Assembly (NCBI GenBank): GCA_963693285.1
Contig: OY848919.1
Span: 9,543,461-9,607,460 of the forward strand
Reading direction: 5' to 3'
Origin: Xestospongia muta
Taxonomy: Eukaryota; Porifera; Demospongiae; Haplosclerida; Petrosiidae
DNA length: 64,000 nucleotides
Position numbers and translations under genes: made by a program. The notes beneath the pieces are model-generated. The model searched no databases. It saw only the letters and a program-made list of their open reading frames with translations, and was not told where the DNA came from. Positions 21,140 through 33,080 of the stretch are shown here, piece after piece. How positions within the stretch are numbered: position 1 is the first letter of the stretch; every line of letters starts with the position of its first letter.

Positions 21140-22390
21140 TAGACTATTGAGTAATGAGGGGCTATTTCTGGGAAAACATGTACATTTGTGATATGATTTG
21201 TGAAAAGAGACTCAGTTAAATCATCTCAAAAACAGTTGTGTATACGTAAAGTTACTATATATGCACAACAAATTTGTATGTACACAAAACTGTTTTTAAT
21301 TAAGTTTAAGATGTTTTAACAGTGGTCCTTTTTTGGAAGTCAGGTCACACCTGTTTTGACAGAAGTGGACTCTTATAGTAAACAGGTGACATATATTGAG
21401 TGTTTGCTCCATCATTATAATATGAATCTTGGTGCTAAGAGTATTGTTGGTTCTTGACTATGTTATTGCCACACGATGTATATAGTTTAAATAGACATCA
21501 ATCTCGTGTGTTTTTTAATGAAAAGGTAGACTATTTGTGACCTAATTCGCAATAATGGCCATTTCTGGGAAAACATGCACAATAGTGATATTATCTGTGA
21601 AGAGAGACCTAGTTAAAACATTTCAAAAACAGTTTTGTATGCATAAAGTTACTATATATGCTCAACAATTATGTATGTATACAAAACTGTTCTAAGGATG
21701 TTTAAGATGTTTTAACAGTGGTCTTTTTAACAAACAGGTCACGAATGTTTGACTGTTAAAACATCTAAAATATCCTTTAAACAGTTTTTTATACATACAA
21801 AATTGTTGTGGATATATAGTAACTTTATGTATACAAAAGTGTTTTTGAAATGTGTTAACTAGGTGTCTCTTCACAAATCATATCACAAATGTACATGTTT
21901 TCCCAGAAATGGCACCTCATTGCAAATCAGGTCACAAATAGTCTACCCTTTCGTTAAAAAACACAGGACATTGATGTCTATTTAAACTATTATACATGTG
22001 GCAGTAACATATTTGAGAACCAACAATATATATTCTCAGTAGCAAGAGACATCATAATGGAACAAACATTCAATATATGTGATCTGTTTACAATAAGGAC
22101 CACTCCTGTCAAAATATTCATGACCTGTTTGTGAAAAAGACCACTATTAAAACATCATAAACATCCTTAGAACAGTTTGTATACATACAAAATTGCTGTG
22201 CATATGTAGTAACTTTATGTATACAAAACTGTTTTTGATATGTTTTAACAGGGTATTTTTTTACAAATCAATGTTCTGTTTTTTTATAAAAGAGTAGACT
22301 ATTTGTGACCTGATTTCCAATAAGTGGCCACTTCCAGGAAAACATGCACATTTGTGATCTGATTTGTGAAAAAACCTGTTAAAACATCAT
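21140..22390. repeat. Large imperfect palindrome built of MITE-family arms
   Basis: A block running ...GGCCATTTCTGGGAAAACAT, GTTAAAACAT.TCAAAAACAG, TAAAGTTACTATATATGC, AAGATGTTTTAACAGTGGTC occurs forward at about 21155-21345 and 21540-21735. It occurs inverted at about 21750-21925 and 22110-22265, with a further forward piece at 22290-22390. Flanking pieces are inverted as well: TAGTTTAAATAGACATCAAT at 21486 pairs with ATTGATGTCTATTTAAACTA at 21972. The whole is a hairpin-capable structure with arms of about 500-600 bp centred near 21750. Its GTGACCTGAT, TGTGAAAA and GACCACT motifs are those of the MITE ends at 4211-4447. Confidence 0.7.
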
Positions 22391-23421
22391 TTCTGACATT
22401 TTGAAAGTATTTCACAACTTTCTGAGTCAAAACAAATATTTAATACATGAACCAAAAGAAACGTGGGAAGGAATGGCTGCTATATGAAGTTACATGTTTT
22501 AGTTAATATATTGTGGTTTAAAACAAGATCTGTGAAATTTAAGGAAACCAAGCACAGAATATTAATTGTTATTCTCTTGATAGCTCTTAGAGAGTAACTA
22601 GTAATACACAAGAGGAAAGTAAGGCAGTGTTCTCATTACCTTTTACTCAAATCAGGACATCTACATATTTTAGATACATTATAGATGATTGGTTATGATA
22701 TTTCTGAGATATCTGTATCTTTTGAAAGTATTATTAGATAGATTTTTTTGTTATTATATTACATTTTTTATCTGTAACATTACAATATAGAAATACATTG
22801 AACAAGTATTTATAAACACTAGTTACATTGTACAATACTTTTCATTATACTTTTCTTTTTATTGTAAGTATTACAAACCATTGATTATAATTAACAAATT
22901 TATAAAACATAAGTGATTGTGCAAACCAATATAATCCACATTAGTAAGAGTGCTTGGTCAGGATTTGATGAACATACACAATTTATGTGATAGTGAATGG
23001 CATCTCTATATAGCATATGTCTATGTTCCATCAAGTACTGTATAAGCAGTGATTGGACTGACAGGAATTATATATCTTTCTTCCTGTTTTGTACATCTCT
23101 CATAATTATTACTATTATTACTGTTGAAAATCATAGGAATATTATTGAATTATGTACAAGCTTACTTATTTCTAACGCAACTTAAATTATGGAATCTGAT
23201 AGAGAGTCTATTACAAAAATTTTATTTTACAAAAAAACAAACTAATATATTTAGTGATAATATCAACAGTCTAAAGACTTTAATACAATAGTATTATAAA
23301 CACTACACTTGTTTGTTCAAACTCTTTACATAAACAAAACAAAAGTCTAAAATTGTGAAAAAGTTATATATACAATATATATAGCCATATACAGACATAT
23401 ATGGATAGATGTAAAAATATA
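22388..23421. other. Downstream flank of unit 4, long type, left-truncated
   Basis: Array homology starts sharply at CATTTCTGACATTTTGAAAG where the palindrome ends. The coiled-coil exon portion is absent. A plus-strand transporter echo lies at 23035-23180. Confidence 0.55.
23035..23180 (+). pseudogene. Echo of a plus-strand POT-like transporter (TM3 region)
   Basis: Reads a broken A-V-I-G-L-T-G-I-I hydrophobic segment with a stop just before it, and a length change in the ATTACTATTATTACTGTTG tract compared with the copies at 28064 and 46303. Dead. Confidence 0.4.
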
Positions 23422-24575
23422 TCAGTTAGTACACTCCAGTGAGTGTCCTTTTTCGTTATTATACTCTACTTCCTGGTCCATATATCTCTCATAATGTTCC
23501 TCAACTATTAAATGTACATTAATTTCATTTTCTCTCACACGTAACTTGTAACATTTAGCTAATATTATGAACACTATAAGAATAATAAGAACAAGTACAC
23601 TATTAACTATATAATAGTAAACACTTTGGCATGTCATCTCTTTTTCACACCTAAATAGGTATTTGCTGTTCATAGTGAAAATAAAACCAACACCACGTGC
23701 TGCATACCATAGTCCAATTAATAAACCTCTCATTTCATGTGGAGACTGAGCTATTGTGAACTCTAAGGATGTTGCCAAAATTACAGCATATGATATTCCA
23801 AACAAAACTTGAGAAACAACAGTAAACTTGTATGAGGTTGTGTCAAAATGAAAATGGTCATTGCAAGCAAGCATTATGACAAAATATATTGTTGTAAATA
23901 ATGAGAATACCAGTCCAACTCCAATTCTTTTAAGCATACTTGGAATGTATTTGTGAAAACAAGGATGTATAATAAACTGATAGAAGAGAATTAAAAGTGA
24001 AGCTACTAAAGCATGTAATGCATTTTTGGACATAAAGCAATCAAAAAAAGACAACTCTTCATTTGATTTATAGAAACTAATCCATTTAATATTGTAAGCA
24101 CAAACGAGACCAACAACACAGATAAATAATGGTGTCAATCGCATAACTACCTTGACATTCTCTACCTGCTCCTCTGTGAATGGTCCACCATATTTTTCCT
24201 TACCTAGGTCTAACCTGGAAGGGTAATTATCCTCCCAATAGGTCAAAGCACTACGACTCCTGGGATACTTGTTTTTCCTAGCATAGTTGAGTACTTTAGC
24301 AATCAATTTGACAGGATTAACAATGTGAGATGTAGTATCCAGCCAATGTTTAAAGAGAAAGTTAGTAATAATGACTATAGAGACAGCCACACCTGATAGC
24401 ACATATGACACAATGTAAAATTGATTTATCAAGCACTGCACAATTATGTAAATGAAAAATATTACATGTATACTCAGTGAGTGCCAATATATAATAGCAT
24501 TAAATGAGCATACATAGAGTAATCCCAGAGAATAATTAGCAGTGCTGATCGAGAACTGATCAAAAATCTTGACAT
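23422..24575 (-). pseudogene. Transporter relic with internal deletion of TM1 end to TM5 start
   Basis: The C-terminal 339 codons (TM5 onward) are open and well conserved. The N-terminal 25 codons from the ATG at 24575 are also present (MSRFLISS-like, then WDYSMYAHL). About 365 bp between them are missing, and the join near 24498 puts the two parts in different frames. The long open part could start only at a GTG codon, so it is not a valid eukaryotic CDS by itself. The promoter flank with a perfect GATA dyad (24788-24815) survives. WDYSMYAHL is shared with the copy at 46694. Confidence 0.85.
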
Positions 24576-25091
24576 TTTTCCCAGTTAATAAATCTAGAAC
24601 TACAACAATGAATAAAAAGATAGACTCAAAGAATGTGGTCTTGCTTTCAGTACGAGCATTAAGAGACTATTGAATGTATACACAACACTACCAATATGTA
24701 AATATTCATATATTCATATTAGTGCATGTATATTCAAAGAGTTTGTTTTTGATATGTTTGCCACACCAAAAAATTGAAAGATAAACAATCTTATCTTGTT
24801 TTTATAAGATAAGATGTATTTCATTGTCATATGGTACTGTTCCTATTCATATGACACTGTGTCTGCTTACCTTCTCTCAATTTATTATACTATATATGTT
24901 AGTACTATCCTCTGAATGTGATATATTGACATAATATAAAAAATAATGTTGATAGTTTACTACAAACTATATATTAATATCATCATATCCATTATGTCAA
25001 ATACATTATCCTGCATATCATCTGTCAATGTACATGATTAGAATTAGAACCACTAAAATTAAGATTTATCTAAAAATGTACAGGTATATAG

Positions 25092-25096
<5 letters not shown>
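24576..25096 (-). promoter_or_regulatory. Upstream flank of transporter relic 4
   Basis: Homologous to 3559-4068. The GATA dyad is intact at 24788-24815, 213 bp above the relic ATG. Confidence 0.45.
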
Positions 25097-25163
<67 letters not shown>

Positions 25164-25323
25164 GGTATGTATGTATGTATGCATGCATGTATGTATGTAT
25201 GTATGTATGTATGTATGTATGTATGTATGTATGTATGTATGTATGTATGTATGTATGTATGTATGTATGTATGTATGTATACATCTATGTATGTATGTAT
25301 GTATGTATGTATGTATGTATATG
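25097..25323. repeat. (AT)n(ATGT)n compound microsatellite, unit 4 (longest)
   Basis: About 27 AT repeats followed by about 40 ATGT repeats, the longest of the six in the window. Interruptions are GTAGGTATG, GCATGC and ACATCTATG. Confidence 0.95.
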
Positions 25324-25329
25324 TATATA

Positions 25330-25557
25330 TTTTGTGAAAGGGACCACTTCTGTGAAAACATCTCAAAAACATACAGTTGTCATCTACATAACCATACATT
25401 TTTCAATTGATGTTTACTAAATTATATCTTAGTTTTAAAAACAATAGATAACTTGAAATGCAAAATTTAGTAAGCATTTTATTAAAAAATTGCATAGCAC
25501 ATGAAAGTGTTTTAATGGTTTGATAGAAGTAGTCCCTTTTCACAGATCAGGTCACAT
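25330..25557. mobile_element. MITE-like inverted-repeat element, unit 4
   Basis: The right end is complete (AGAAGTAGTCCC, then TTTTCACAGATCAGGTCAC). The left end starts only at TTTTGTGAAAGGGACCAC; the outer GTGAGTTGA piece has been eaten by the microsatellite. Confidence 0.55.
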
Positions 25558-27335
25558 ACACACATTATATACACAATACAAATGTCCTTAATGATTTTAA
25601 ACAGTTATTAAGCGCTAGCATTAAACTTCGAATTTATGAACATTAGAATAATGTAATGTATAATACCTCATTTGTATATTTTATTTTTTGCATAAGTATA
25701 TTCATATATCATATCAATTGAAGGACTATCTGGTATCTTCAAGGTAATGTTCATATAATGTACAATATTCTATGAATAGTTGTATATGCTTTTAAAAGTG
25801 AGTTTTGGCTGGTTATGGGTAAGTTAGCATTGCTTATGCAGGAATGTCTTAATATAATTTCTCTTTTAGTCCATTATAAGTCTATTGAATGAATCATTGA
25901 TTATTATTTATCAGAAATTTTTAAAAAGGAATCTCTTATAATCCATGTTCGTACAGCTGCCTATATAACTGACATAATTATTATCATGCAACAGTAATAT
26001 TCAATTCTGACAGTAAGTCTATTCTTGTTGATGTTTTATTGTGTTTCAAAACTATTCATGTTGTTAGGTTCTTCTTTAAATAATCAGAACTTTTATTATG
26101 TACTTTAATTAACCCTCACCACTCTGGTTGGTGAGGTTATAGTATATGCATTGAGTGAGTGTGCAATTTGTAAGGTAGAAGTCTCCAGAAAATTAGTTTA
26201 TGTACAAAATTTCATACAAATCTAACATGGTAATCTTCATATAACTTTTTCATTCTAGCTTATGTACTTTTCTATGTTTGTATCTAAAAGGATTACAAAA
26301 AATTAATATTGCGTACCTTGTTGTATCATTTTAGTAGTGATGTTTTCCAATCAATTGTACTATTGTGTATCTTGTATTCTTCTATCCTAACTTTGGATCC
26401 TTCCAAATTTTAATCAGATTTTTATACATCTAATTTATTAAATAATATTACATGTATGTGTGGACAGGGAACAGCAATAAGACCAATTATCAAGTAACAC
26501 TTAATCAGGTACATGTACATTAGTGATATAAGTATTGTTGTTTTTGAAAAGTGGGAGATGTGGAAGCTCATCTTGCAAATAGTGTGTGTGACTATACACT
26601 AAAGTAGAAATACACATGTACATAGGGTTTGCTTTGTATAGTAAAAGAATAGATTTAGTCATATTTCTGGCTTTGATCCTTAGTCTGGGCAGAATAAACT
26701 AAATATTAGCATTTTCATAATGATTTCTGTATTCCTAATTATCTTCTAATTTCAGTTCGTTTCTGATCTTGTTTATGTTCACACGCTCTAGATACCTTGC
26801 ACACATTATTCTGCTCTTTTGATTGGTTTAAATTTGCCTCTTTAAATTTCTTGAATTATAAATGGCAATTATTCTCTAGACATAACTAAGGATATGCTCT
26901 AAGTTTTGCAACCTGTAGTTCCAGGTTCCAATAAAGCAATTATCACATTCCAAAGAATGGCCAAACACACATATATACAAATTTTGTGCTGAAACTAATG
27001 ATATTTTTTGTTGTATTTTTGATATTATGTGATATTTCGCTGCACTGTTTGGATTAGTTGCCTCATGATAATCAATTAGAAGGTAAATTAAGTTTTCATG
27101 ACAACATCAATTAATAAAAAAATTATCATTTCTGATATTTTAAAAGTATTTCACACCTTAATAAGTCAAAAGGAATACTTACTACGTGAACCAAAAGACA
27201 CGTAGAAAGCAATTGCTGCTATATGAAGTTACATGTCTTAGTTAATATATTGTGGTTTAAAACAGGATTTGTGAAATTTAAGGAAACCAAGCACAGAGTA
27301 TTAATTGTTATTCTCTTGATGCTCTAGGAGAGTAG
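25558..27335. other. Unit tail and downstream flank of unit 5
   Basis: Ordinary unit tail to about 26330, then a downstream flank from which the coiled-coil exon is deleted. At about 26530 it jumps from AGTGATATAA to GTATTGTTGTTTTTGAAAAG, the same deletion as at 5680. Then long-type flank. No gene seen. Confidence 0.5.
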
Positions 27336-27612
27336 TTAACACGAATCTTTACATTGTCTTCTTCTTGTTGGTCCTGGATCGTTACCTCAGACTCAGTCTC
27401 AGAGACACAACTCGATGTAGCACCTGTAGCCATCGTTTTTGACACTTTTTGCCATGTTCTTAATCAATAATTATTAAGAGGCGTGGTCTACACGTTAATT
27501 ACACGATTTTCATATCCTCTAACGAAAAAACGAACGTGTATGTACGTGTATGTATTTCTTGGCTAGGTTTCGTGTAAATACTCGTGTATAGTGTATACAC
27601 GTGCAATGTCTG
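27336..27612 (-). mobile_element. Foreign 277-bp insert with promoter/first-exon look
   Basis: Sister units read GAGAGTAACTAGTAATACAC here (22586). This copy has about 277 bp between GAGAGTA and CTAGTAATACAC. The insert has more CpG and GC than its surroundings. On the minus strand it holds an ATG at 27433 opening a 41-codon frame (to 27308): MATGATSSCVSETESEVTIQ, then DQQEEDNVKIRVN before leaving the insert. A GAG/GTAACG donor lies inside it. Upstream are repeated ACACGT-type words and CCACGCCTCTTA, also present in the MITE at 44050. It could be a captured promoter plus first exon, or an unclassified short element. Confidence 0.4.
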
Positions 27613-28455
27613 CTAGTAATACACAAAGAGAAGACATTGTGTGAAATTAAGGCAGAGTTCTCATTAATTTTTACTCAAATTAAGGCATCTACATACTGTA
27701 GATACATTATAGATGATTGATATGACATTTTTCAAATAACTGTGACTTTTTGAAAATATTATTAAATATTTGCTCTTTTTAATGATTTTACACTTTTTAT
27801 CTGTAACAATAAAATATAGAATTACATTGAACAAGTAGTTATAAACACTAGTTATAATGTACAATAATTTTCATTATACTTTTCATTTTATTGTAAGTAT
27901 TACAAACCATTGATTATAGTTAACAGATTAATAAAACATAAGTGATTGTGCAAACCAATAAACTGTACATTAGTTAGAGTACATGGTCAGAATTTGCTGA
28001 ACATGCACAGATTATGTGATGGTGAATGACATCTCTATATAGCAGCCATCCATGTTCCATCAGGTACTGTGTTAGCAGTGATTGGACTGACAGGAATTAT
28101 AATATCATTCTTCCTGTTTTGTGCATCTCTCATAATTATTACTATTATGTTAAACATTATAGGAATATTATTGAATTATGTACACATTTGTTTATTTCTA
28201 ATGCAACTTAGATCAAAGTAAGATGATAGAGATTCTATGACAAAGATTTTATTTTGAAAAAAAGTAATATATTCACTGATAATATCAACAGTCAAATTAC
28301 TTTAATACAGTAGTATTATAAGCACCACACTTGTTTGTTCAAACATCCTGTTTACATAAACCAAACAAAAGTCTACATTGTAAAAAAGCTATATATACAA
28401 TATATATATATATAGAGCCGTATACAGAGCTATATGGATAGACATAGAAATACAT
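27613..28455. other. Long-type downstream flank of transporter relic 5
   Basis: Array flank DNA with the plus-strand transporter echo at 28064-28221. No other feature. Confidence 0.5.
28064..28221 (+). pseudogene. Best-preserved echo of the plus-strand POT-like transporter
   Basis: An uninterrupted frame reads V-L-A-V-I-G-L-T-G-I-I-I-S-F-F-L-F, then a second hydrophobic stretch (S-L-I-I-I-T-I-M-L-N-I-I-G-I-L-L-N) to the stop at 28219. The first part equals the TM3 region of 37752-37840. Upstream, the conserved L-L-N-M-H-R-L-C-D-G-E block has one stop here. Confidence 0.45.
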
Positions 28456-29597
28456 CAGTTAATATCGTAATACTCAAGTGAGTATCCCATCTCGTTGTTA
28501 TTATACTCTACTTCCTGATCCATATATCTCTCATAATGTTCCTCAACTATTAAATGTATATTGATTTCATTTTCTCCACACGTAACTTGCAACGTTTAGC
28601 TAATATTATGAACACTATAAGAATAATAAGAACAAGCACACTCTTAACTATATAATAATAAACACTTTGGCATGTCATCTCTATTTCACACCTAAATAGG
28701 TAAGTGATGTTTATAGTAAAAGTATAACCAACACCAAAAGCTGCATACCATAGTCCAACTAACAAACTTCTCATTTCATGTGGAGACTGAGCTATTGTGA
28801 AGTCTAAGGATGTTGCCAAGATTAAAAACATATGATATTCCATACAAAACTTGAGAAACAACAGTAAACTTGTATGAGGTTGTGTCAAAAAGAAAATGGT
28901 CTTTGCAAGCAAGTATTATAACATAATATATTGTTGTAAATAATGAGAATACCAGTCCAAGTCCCATTCTTTTAAGCATACTTGGAATGTATTTGTGAAA
29001 ACAAGGAAGTATAATAAACTGATAGAAAAGAATTAATAGTGAAGCTACTAAACCATATAAAGCATTTTCGGAAATAAAGCAATCAAAAAAAGATACCTTT
29101 TCCTTTGATTTATAGAAACTAATCCATTTAATATTGTCAGCACAAATGAGACCAATAATGCAGATAAATAATGGTGTCAATCGCATAACTACCTTGACAT
29201 TCTCTACCTGCTCCTCTGTGAATGGTCCACCATATTTTTCCTTACTTAGGTCTAACCTGGAAGGGTAATTCTCCTCCCAATAGGTTAAGGCACTACGATT
29301 CCTGGGATACTTTTTTTTCCTAGCATATTTGAGTACTTTAGCAATCAATTTGACAGGATTAACAATGTGAGATGTAGTATCCAGCCAATGTTTAAAAAGA
29401 AAGTTAGTAATAATGACTATAGAGACAGCCACACCTGATATCACATATGACACAATGAAAAACTGATTTATCAAGCATTGCACAATTATGTCTATGAAAA
29501 AAATTATTCGTAAACTCAGTGAGTGCCAATATATAATAGTACTTAGTTCATCACCTGAAGCACCAATTGCTTGATCAATGTTAAATTGAATAATAAT
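28456..29597 (-). pseudogene. Transporter relic lacking its N-terminal third, two frameshifts
   Basis: Homology runs from about residue 127 (FNIDQAIGASGDEL) to the stop. A one-base insertion near 28830 breaks the frame after the G-I-S-Y stretch. A one-base deletion near 28575 (TTTCTCCACACG instead of TTTCTCTCACACG) breaks it again before the C-terminal tail. The N-terminus is cut at 29597, where unrelated unit tail begins. Open segments of 120 and 235 codons here are pieces of this one dead gene. Confidence 0.85.
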
Positions 29598-30033
29598 CTA
29601 TGAATGATATATCATTATAAATGTATCAGGTAATATTAAATTCTATCAGTGAGTCTATTCTTGTTGTTTTTGTGTGTCAAAACTATTTATTTTGTTAGGT
29701 TCTTCCTTAAATAATCAGAATTTTTATTATGTACTTTAATTAACCCTCACAACTCTGCTTGGTTGATGTTATAGTACTTGCTTTGTGTGAGTGTGTGTGT
29801 GTGTGTGTGTGTTTTTAAAGTTTTCATTTCTTGTTTATCACATTATCATAAATATGTCCTTTTTAGGTCGATCTAGCAGTACTTACTTACTACAAACATG
29901 ACATACTTCAACTAAATCACATGAAAGGAATTAAATTCATACCTATAACTCTTTGAGAGTATTTCTGAGATATTTCTTTATGCAACTCAAATGCCTGACC
30001 TCTCTGTCAAACTACAGACCTTTGAAGTAAAGC

Positions 30034-30078
<45 letters not shown>

Positions 30079-30111
30079 ATGATACACAAAGTAGTATAAG
30101 TACAAGACAGT
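29598..30111. other. Tail fragment, TG repeats and left flank of the transposase-associated gene
   Basis: 29630-29760 is unit tail. TG dinucleotide tracts lie at 29787-29813 and 30041-30074. From 29999 the sequence matches 6395-6460, the pre-insertion locus. Confidence 0.55.
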
Positions 30112-31451
30112 GAGTGACCTAGTATGGCTGGGATATAATGAAACTGATCTTCCTGCACCAATATCTCACCAAACCCTTGTTAGTGATACTGCCAGTTTAA
30201 AGCAAAAGGGTAAGCTATATGTTATACTGACTAGGTTCATAATCAAAAACTTCTTTCTTTTCTTTCTTAATTGCATTCAGCATCTCAAGCATGGCTATTA
30301 TGCTGACTCATACCTTTTATGATTGGTAGTTTCATTCCTGAGAGTGATGATCACTATAAAAATTACTTACAAATGCTGGAAATCACGGACTACTTGATGG
30401 CACCAGAGATTTCAGAAGATGATGTTAGTTATCTGAAGCTTTTAATAGAGGATCATCATACAGCATTCTTTGACTTGTATCCTCAGTCAAGTGTGATCCC
30501 AAAAATGCACTATCGCATACACATGCCAAGGCTCATTCAAAAGTAAGCTACATTATGTACAAATAGTTACATGTATTGCATTGTTATTATAAAACATAAC
30601 AATATTTTTTTCAGATATGGACCTCTGGTTCTACACTTGTGCATGAGGTTTGAAGTAAAGCATTCATACTTCAAAAAATTGTCTCAAAAAATTGTAAATT
30701 ACCAAAACATTAGCCAAACTCTTGCAAAGCGTCATCGATTAATGACCTGCTACAATAATTTGGACAACACTTCCTTAATCCAAGATGACCTTCAAATTGG
30801 CCCAGGTATATTTGAAAATTGTTGTTTGTTCTTCAGCTGTTATATACTTATGTGCAGGGAGAAGTGTTGCTGTTATGGATCGTCCCTATGATCTGCAAGA
30901 TGAATCAATAGAGTGTTACAGGTATATGCTTATGCATGTAAACAACATATTGTCTTGTTATCAGTTCAATTTGATTTCAATTATTAGGAATAGATAGTGT
31001 AATCTACTCATGTAGGTGTGTGTGTTTGTGCCTGTCTATATGTCTGTGAATTTTGTTAGGTACATGAATCCATAAGTTGATGAGTGTAACAGTTAACACT
31101 GCTTAATTTTTTTCAGAACCAACTGGTTAATCATTGCTGGTGTCAAATATCAACCAGATGTTACACTTCTAGTTGATGTCAAAAATCATCACCCTGTGTT
31201 TGCCAGGTTGTCACATATACATCATTGGAGGAAACCAGCCATTTGGATATTGTCGCTGTTATACAACCGTCAAGTATAACATTCATTATCATGCATATGT
31301 TATTAAAGCAACTTCCATATACACTTTATTTGACCTTGAAAATTTGAACAGATATAATTCCTTACTGTATTTTATCAGGCAATTGCATGTACATTCATCC
31401 ATGCTAACTATTGTTTCTAAGTTTCATATATCTAACACATTGTATGTGTAA
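30112..31451 (+). pseudogene. Multi-exon transposase-associated gene, one stop and one frameshift
   Basis: Five exons can be read with good sites: to 30209, 30281-30542, 30615-30805, 30858-30921 and from 31117. Introns are 50-200 bp, with GT starts and pyrimidine-CAG ends. The peptide runs ...HYKNYLQMLEITDYLMAP, VIPKMHYRIHMPRLIQKYGP, LCMRFEVKHSYFKKL, NISQTLAKRHR and PDVTLLV...HHPVF. This resembles the C-terminal part of multicopy, transposon-derived proteins common in invertebrates and fish (EnSpm/CACTA-like in my judgement). A TGA at 30304-30306 interrupts exon 2. A frame break near 31200 separates HHPVF from the HYHAYVI block (ending 31451). 6460 is the matching empty site. It is either a decaying transposon piece or a dead domesticated gene. 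Confidence 0.6.
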
Positions 31452-32030
31452 GTTTCGTTTTTTCTTTTTTTTGTAACATACTTTTTGTGTTTTCTAAATA
31501 TTTGTTTACATTCAATAACATGGTAACAAATATAGCTGTTATTAAAAGATAATTAGTTAATATTATATATACAGTCATAACTTGCTTTGAACTCCTTCAA
31601 TGGAAAAGTGTGTGTAAATCTTGACTTGCTGCTCAATAACTTGCCTTAAGATTATATACTAACACTTTTCAACAAACAGTTTGCATGTGTGACAACCCTT
31701 AGCAACCCACTACATCTCATTCATGTTCTGGGAACAATCCACTATCTCCTTATGGTTGTTAAGGTTGTTGTGGTAACAACTCAATTTTTGCAGTGTGATA
31801 GTTCGAACTTTTTATTTCAAAAAAATATGCATAAATTTTCCAATCAATACAGTCCTTCTTCATGTGTAAAACTAAGTATATACAATAATGCTACTTATGT
31901 AGTGAGATGTATAAAGTGGTAAATTAATCGATATTGACACGAAACAACAAGTGCTGATGAGAGCTGTGACACTATGTGACTCTAATTGGGAAGGTAGTAT
32001 AGCACTGACTATGTGGTAATAACATGATAT
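31452..32030. other. Right flank of the transposase-associated insert
   Basis: 31452-31790 still belongs to the insert by comparison with the empty site. It includes ACAGTCATAACTTGCTTTGA near 31572, of unknown meaning. 31791-32015 matches 6461-6700. No coding frame recognised. Confidence 0.5.
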
Positions 32031-32754
32031 AACTTTTAGATAATACACCTTTTTTATTTGAATTTGTTGTGTGATTTTAATCTTTGACAGGAAATCATTG
32101 TCATTGAAATTACTTTGTCATTATTGTGTACATGTACTTGTTTGTGTATACATACAGTGATAGTAGTTGTTTATATTGGTAATTGGCACAATCAGAGGGT
32201 GTATGCCATATAAAATATAAATCTATGGAATTATATACACTGTCTATCATTCTATTGGTTTGAATTGAAACTTTGTATTGTCTATTAAAGAGTATTATTA
32301 AAGATGGAGTTCTTATCATATTTTTCTGTGAAACAATGCTACATGTCAAACATATTGACCAGCAGCAAAGGAATATGCCACTCTTACAACATGAGTTGAA
32401 AGTATTTATGACCAATTTGTTCCATATGTTGGAGGGTTGCTTAAAGAAGTAAGTTCACAAAGCTGTTGGCAAGGAATCTGATCAACCATCTGTATCTGTC
32501 ATGATACATTGTCACTGTCATACCATTTTCTATTGAAAATGTACTTTCTAAAGTCTAAATTCTTCTTTCTTTCTTTTTAATGCCCATTCCTGACACCATA
32601 TTATGTAGAAACATACTATATTCAAACTTATAGTAATTGTGAGTCAAAATGAATCCAGTGAGAGCAAGGGTGACATTAGATGTTGTAAATGATTCCTTTG
32701 TTTTTGAAGTATTGTATAGCTCATGGGCATCAAGCATCACGAGGGATACTTGTG
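32031..32754. other. Unassigned spacer
   Basis: On the plus strand near 32360-32450 a short reading (A-A-K-E-Y-A-T-L-T-T, stop, V-E-S-I-Y-D-Q-F-V-P-Y-V-G-G-L-L-K-E) looks protein-like but has a stop and no recognised family. Otherwise nothing. Confidence 0.3.
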
Positions 32755-33080
32755 TCAAATGTATGTTAACTCTGTTTTCTCTCACATGTGACTATTTTGG
32801 CAGATAACATCTGTTTGAGATTTGAATAAGAATTACTTTTTGAGATTGATCACACAACCAAGTCCGAATGCTGCATACTACAGACCAACCACAAGCTCTC
32901 TCATTTAATGTGCACATTGTGAACTCTAAGATTATACAGAATGCATAACTTGAGGAAAACTTTAACTTTATCTTGTTCTATAGTAAAAGTAAGCATGGTA
33001 ACATAAACAATGAAGTATATTGTTAGACACATACACTTCTAATGTGTTTTCCAATTCTTTCCATTATGATGGCACAAGTT
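32755..33080 (-). pseudogene. Very old, heavily decayed transporter relic
   Basis: Minus-strand fragments match the array C-terminal half: ENRVNIHLTQ (about 32757-32790, equal to ENEINVHLI). Then an island at 32880-32945 aligns in DNA to the stretch coding for LEFTIAQSPHEMRG...GLWYAA: GCTGCATACTACAGACCAAC, CTCTCTCATTTAATGTG and CATTGTGAACTCTAAG. Further match at 33040-33065 corresponds to K-R-I-G near TM9. Stops and indels are frequent. It is more diverged than any other relic, so the array is old. Confidence 0.65.

Noticed and set aside
21692..21874. 60-codon minus-strand ORF in the palindrome
   Set aside because: It lies entirely within the inverted-repeat arms; no coding character.
23422..24441. 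A 339-aa transporter as a complete gene
   Set aside because: It would need a GTG start in mid-TM5. The true N-terminus is present but out of frame behind a deletion, so this is a pseudogene.
28064..28221. GPCR (class C-like) TM1 exon
   Set aside because: The hydrophobic segment first suggested this, but 37515-37840 shows it continuous with a POT-type loop 2-3 motif, so a transporter TM3 origin fits better.
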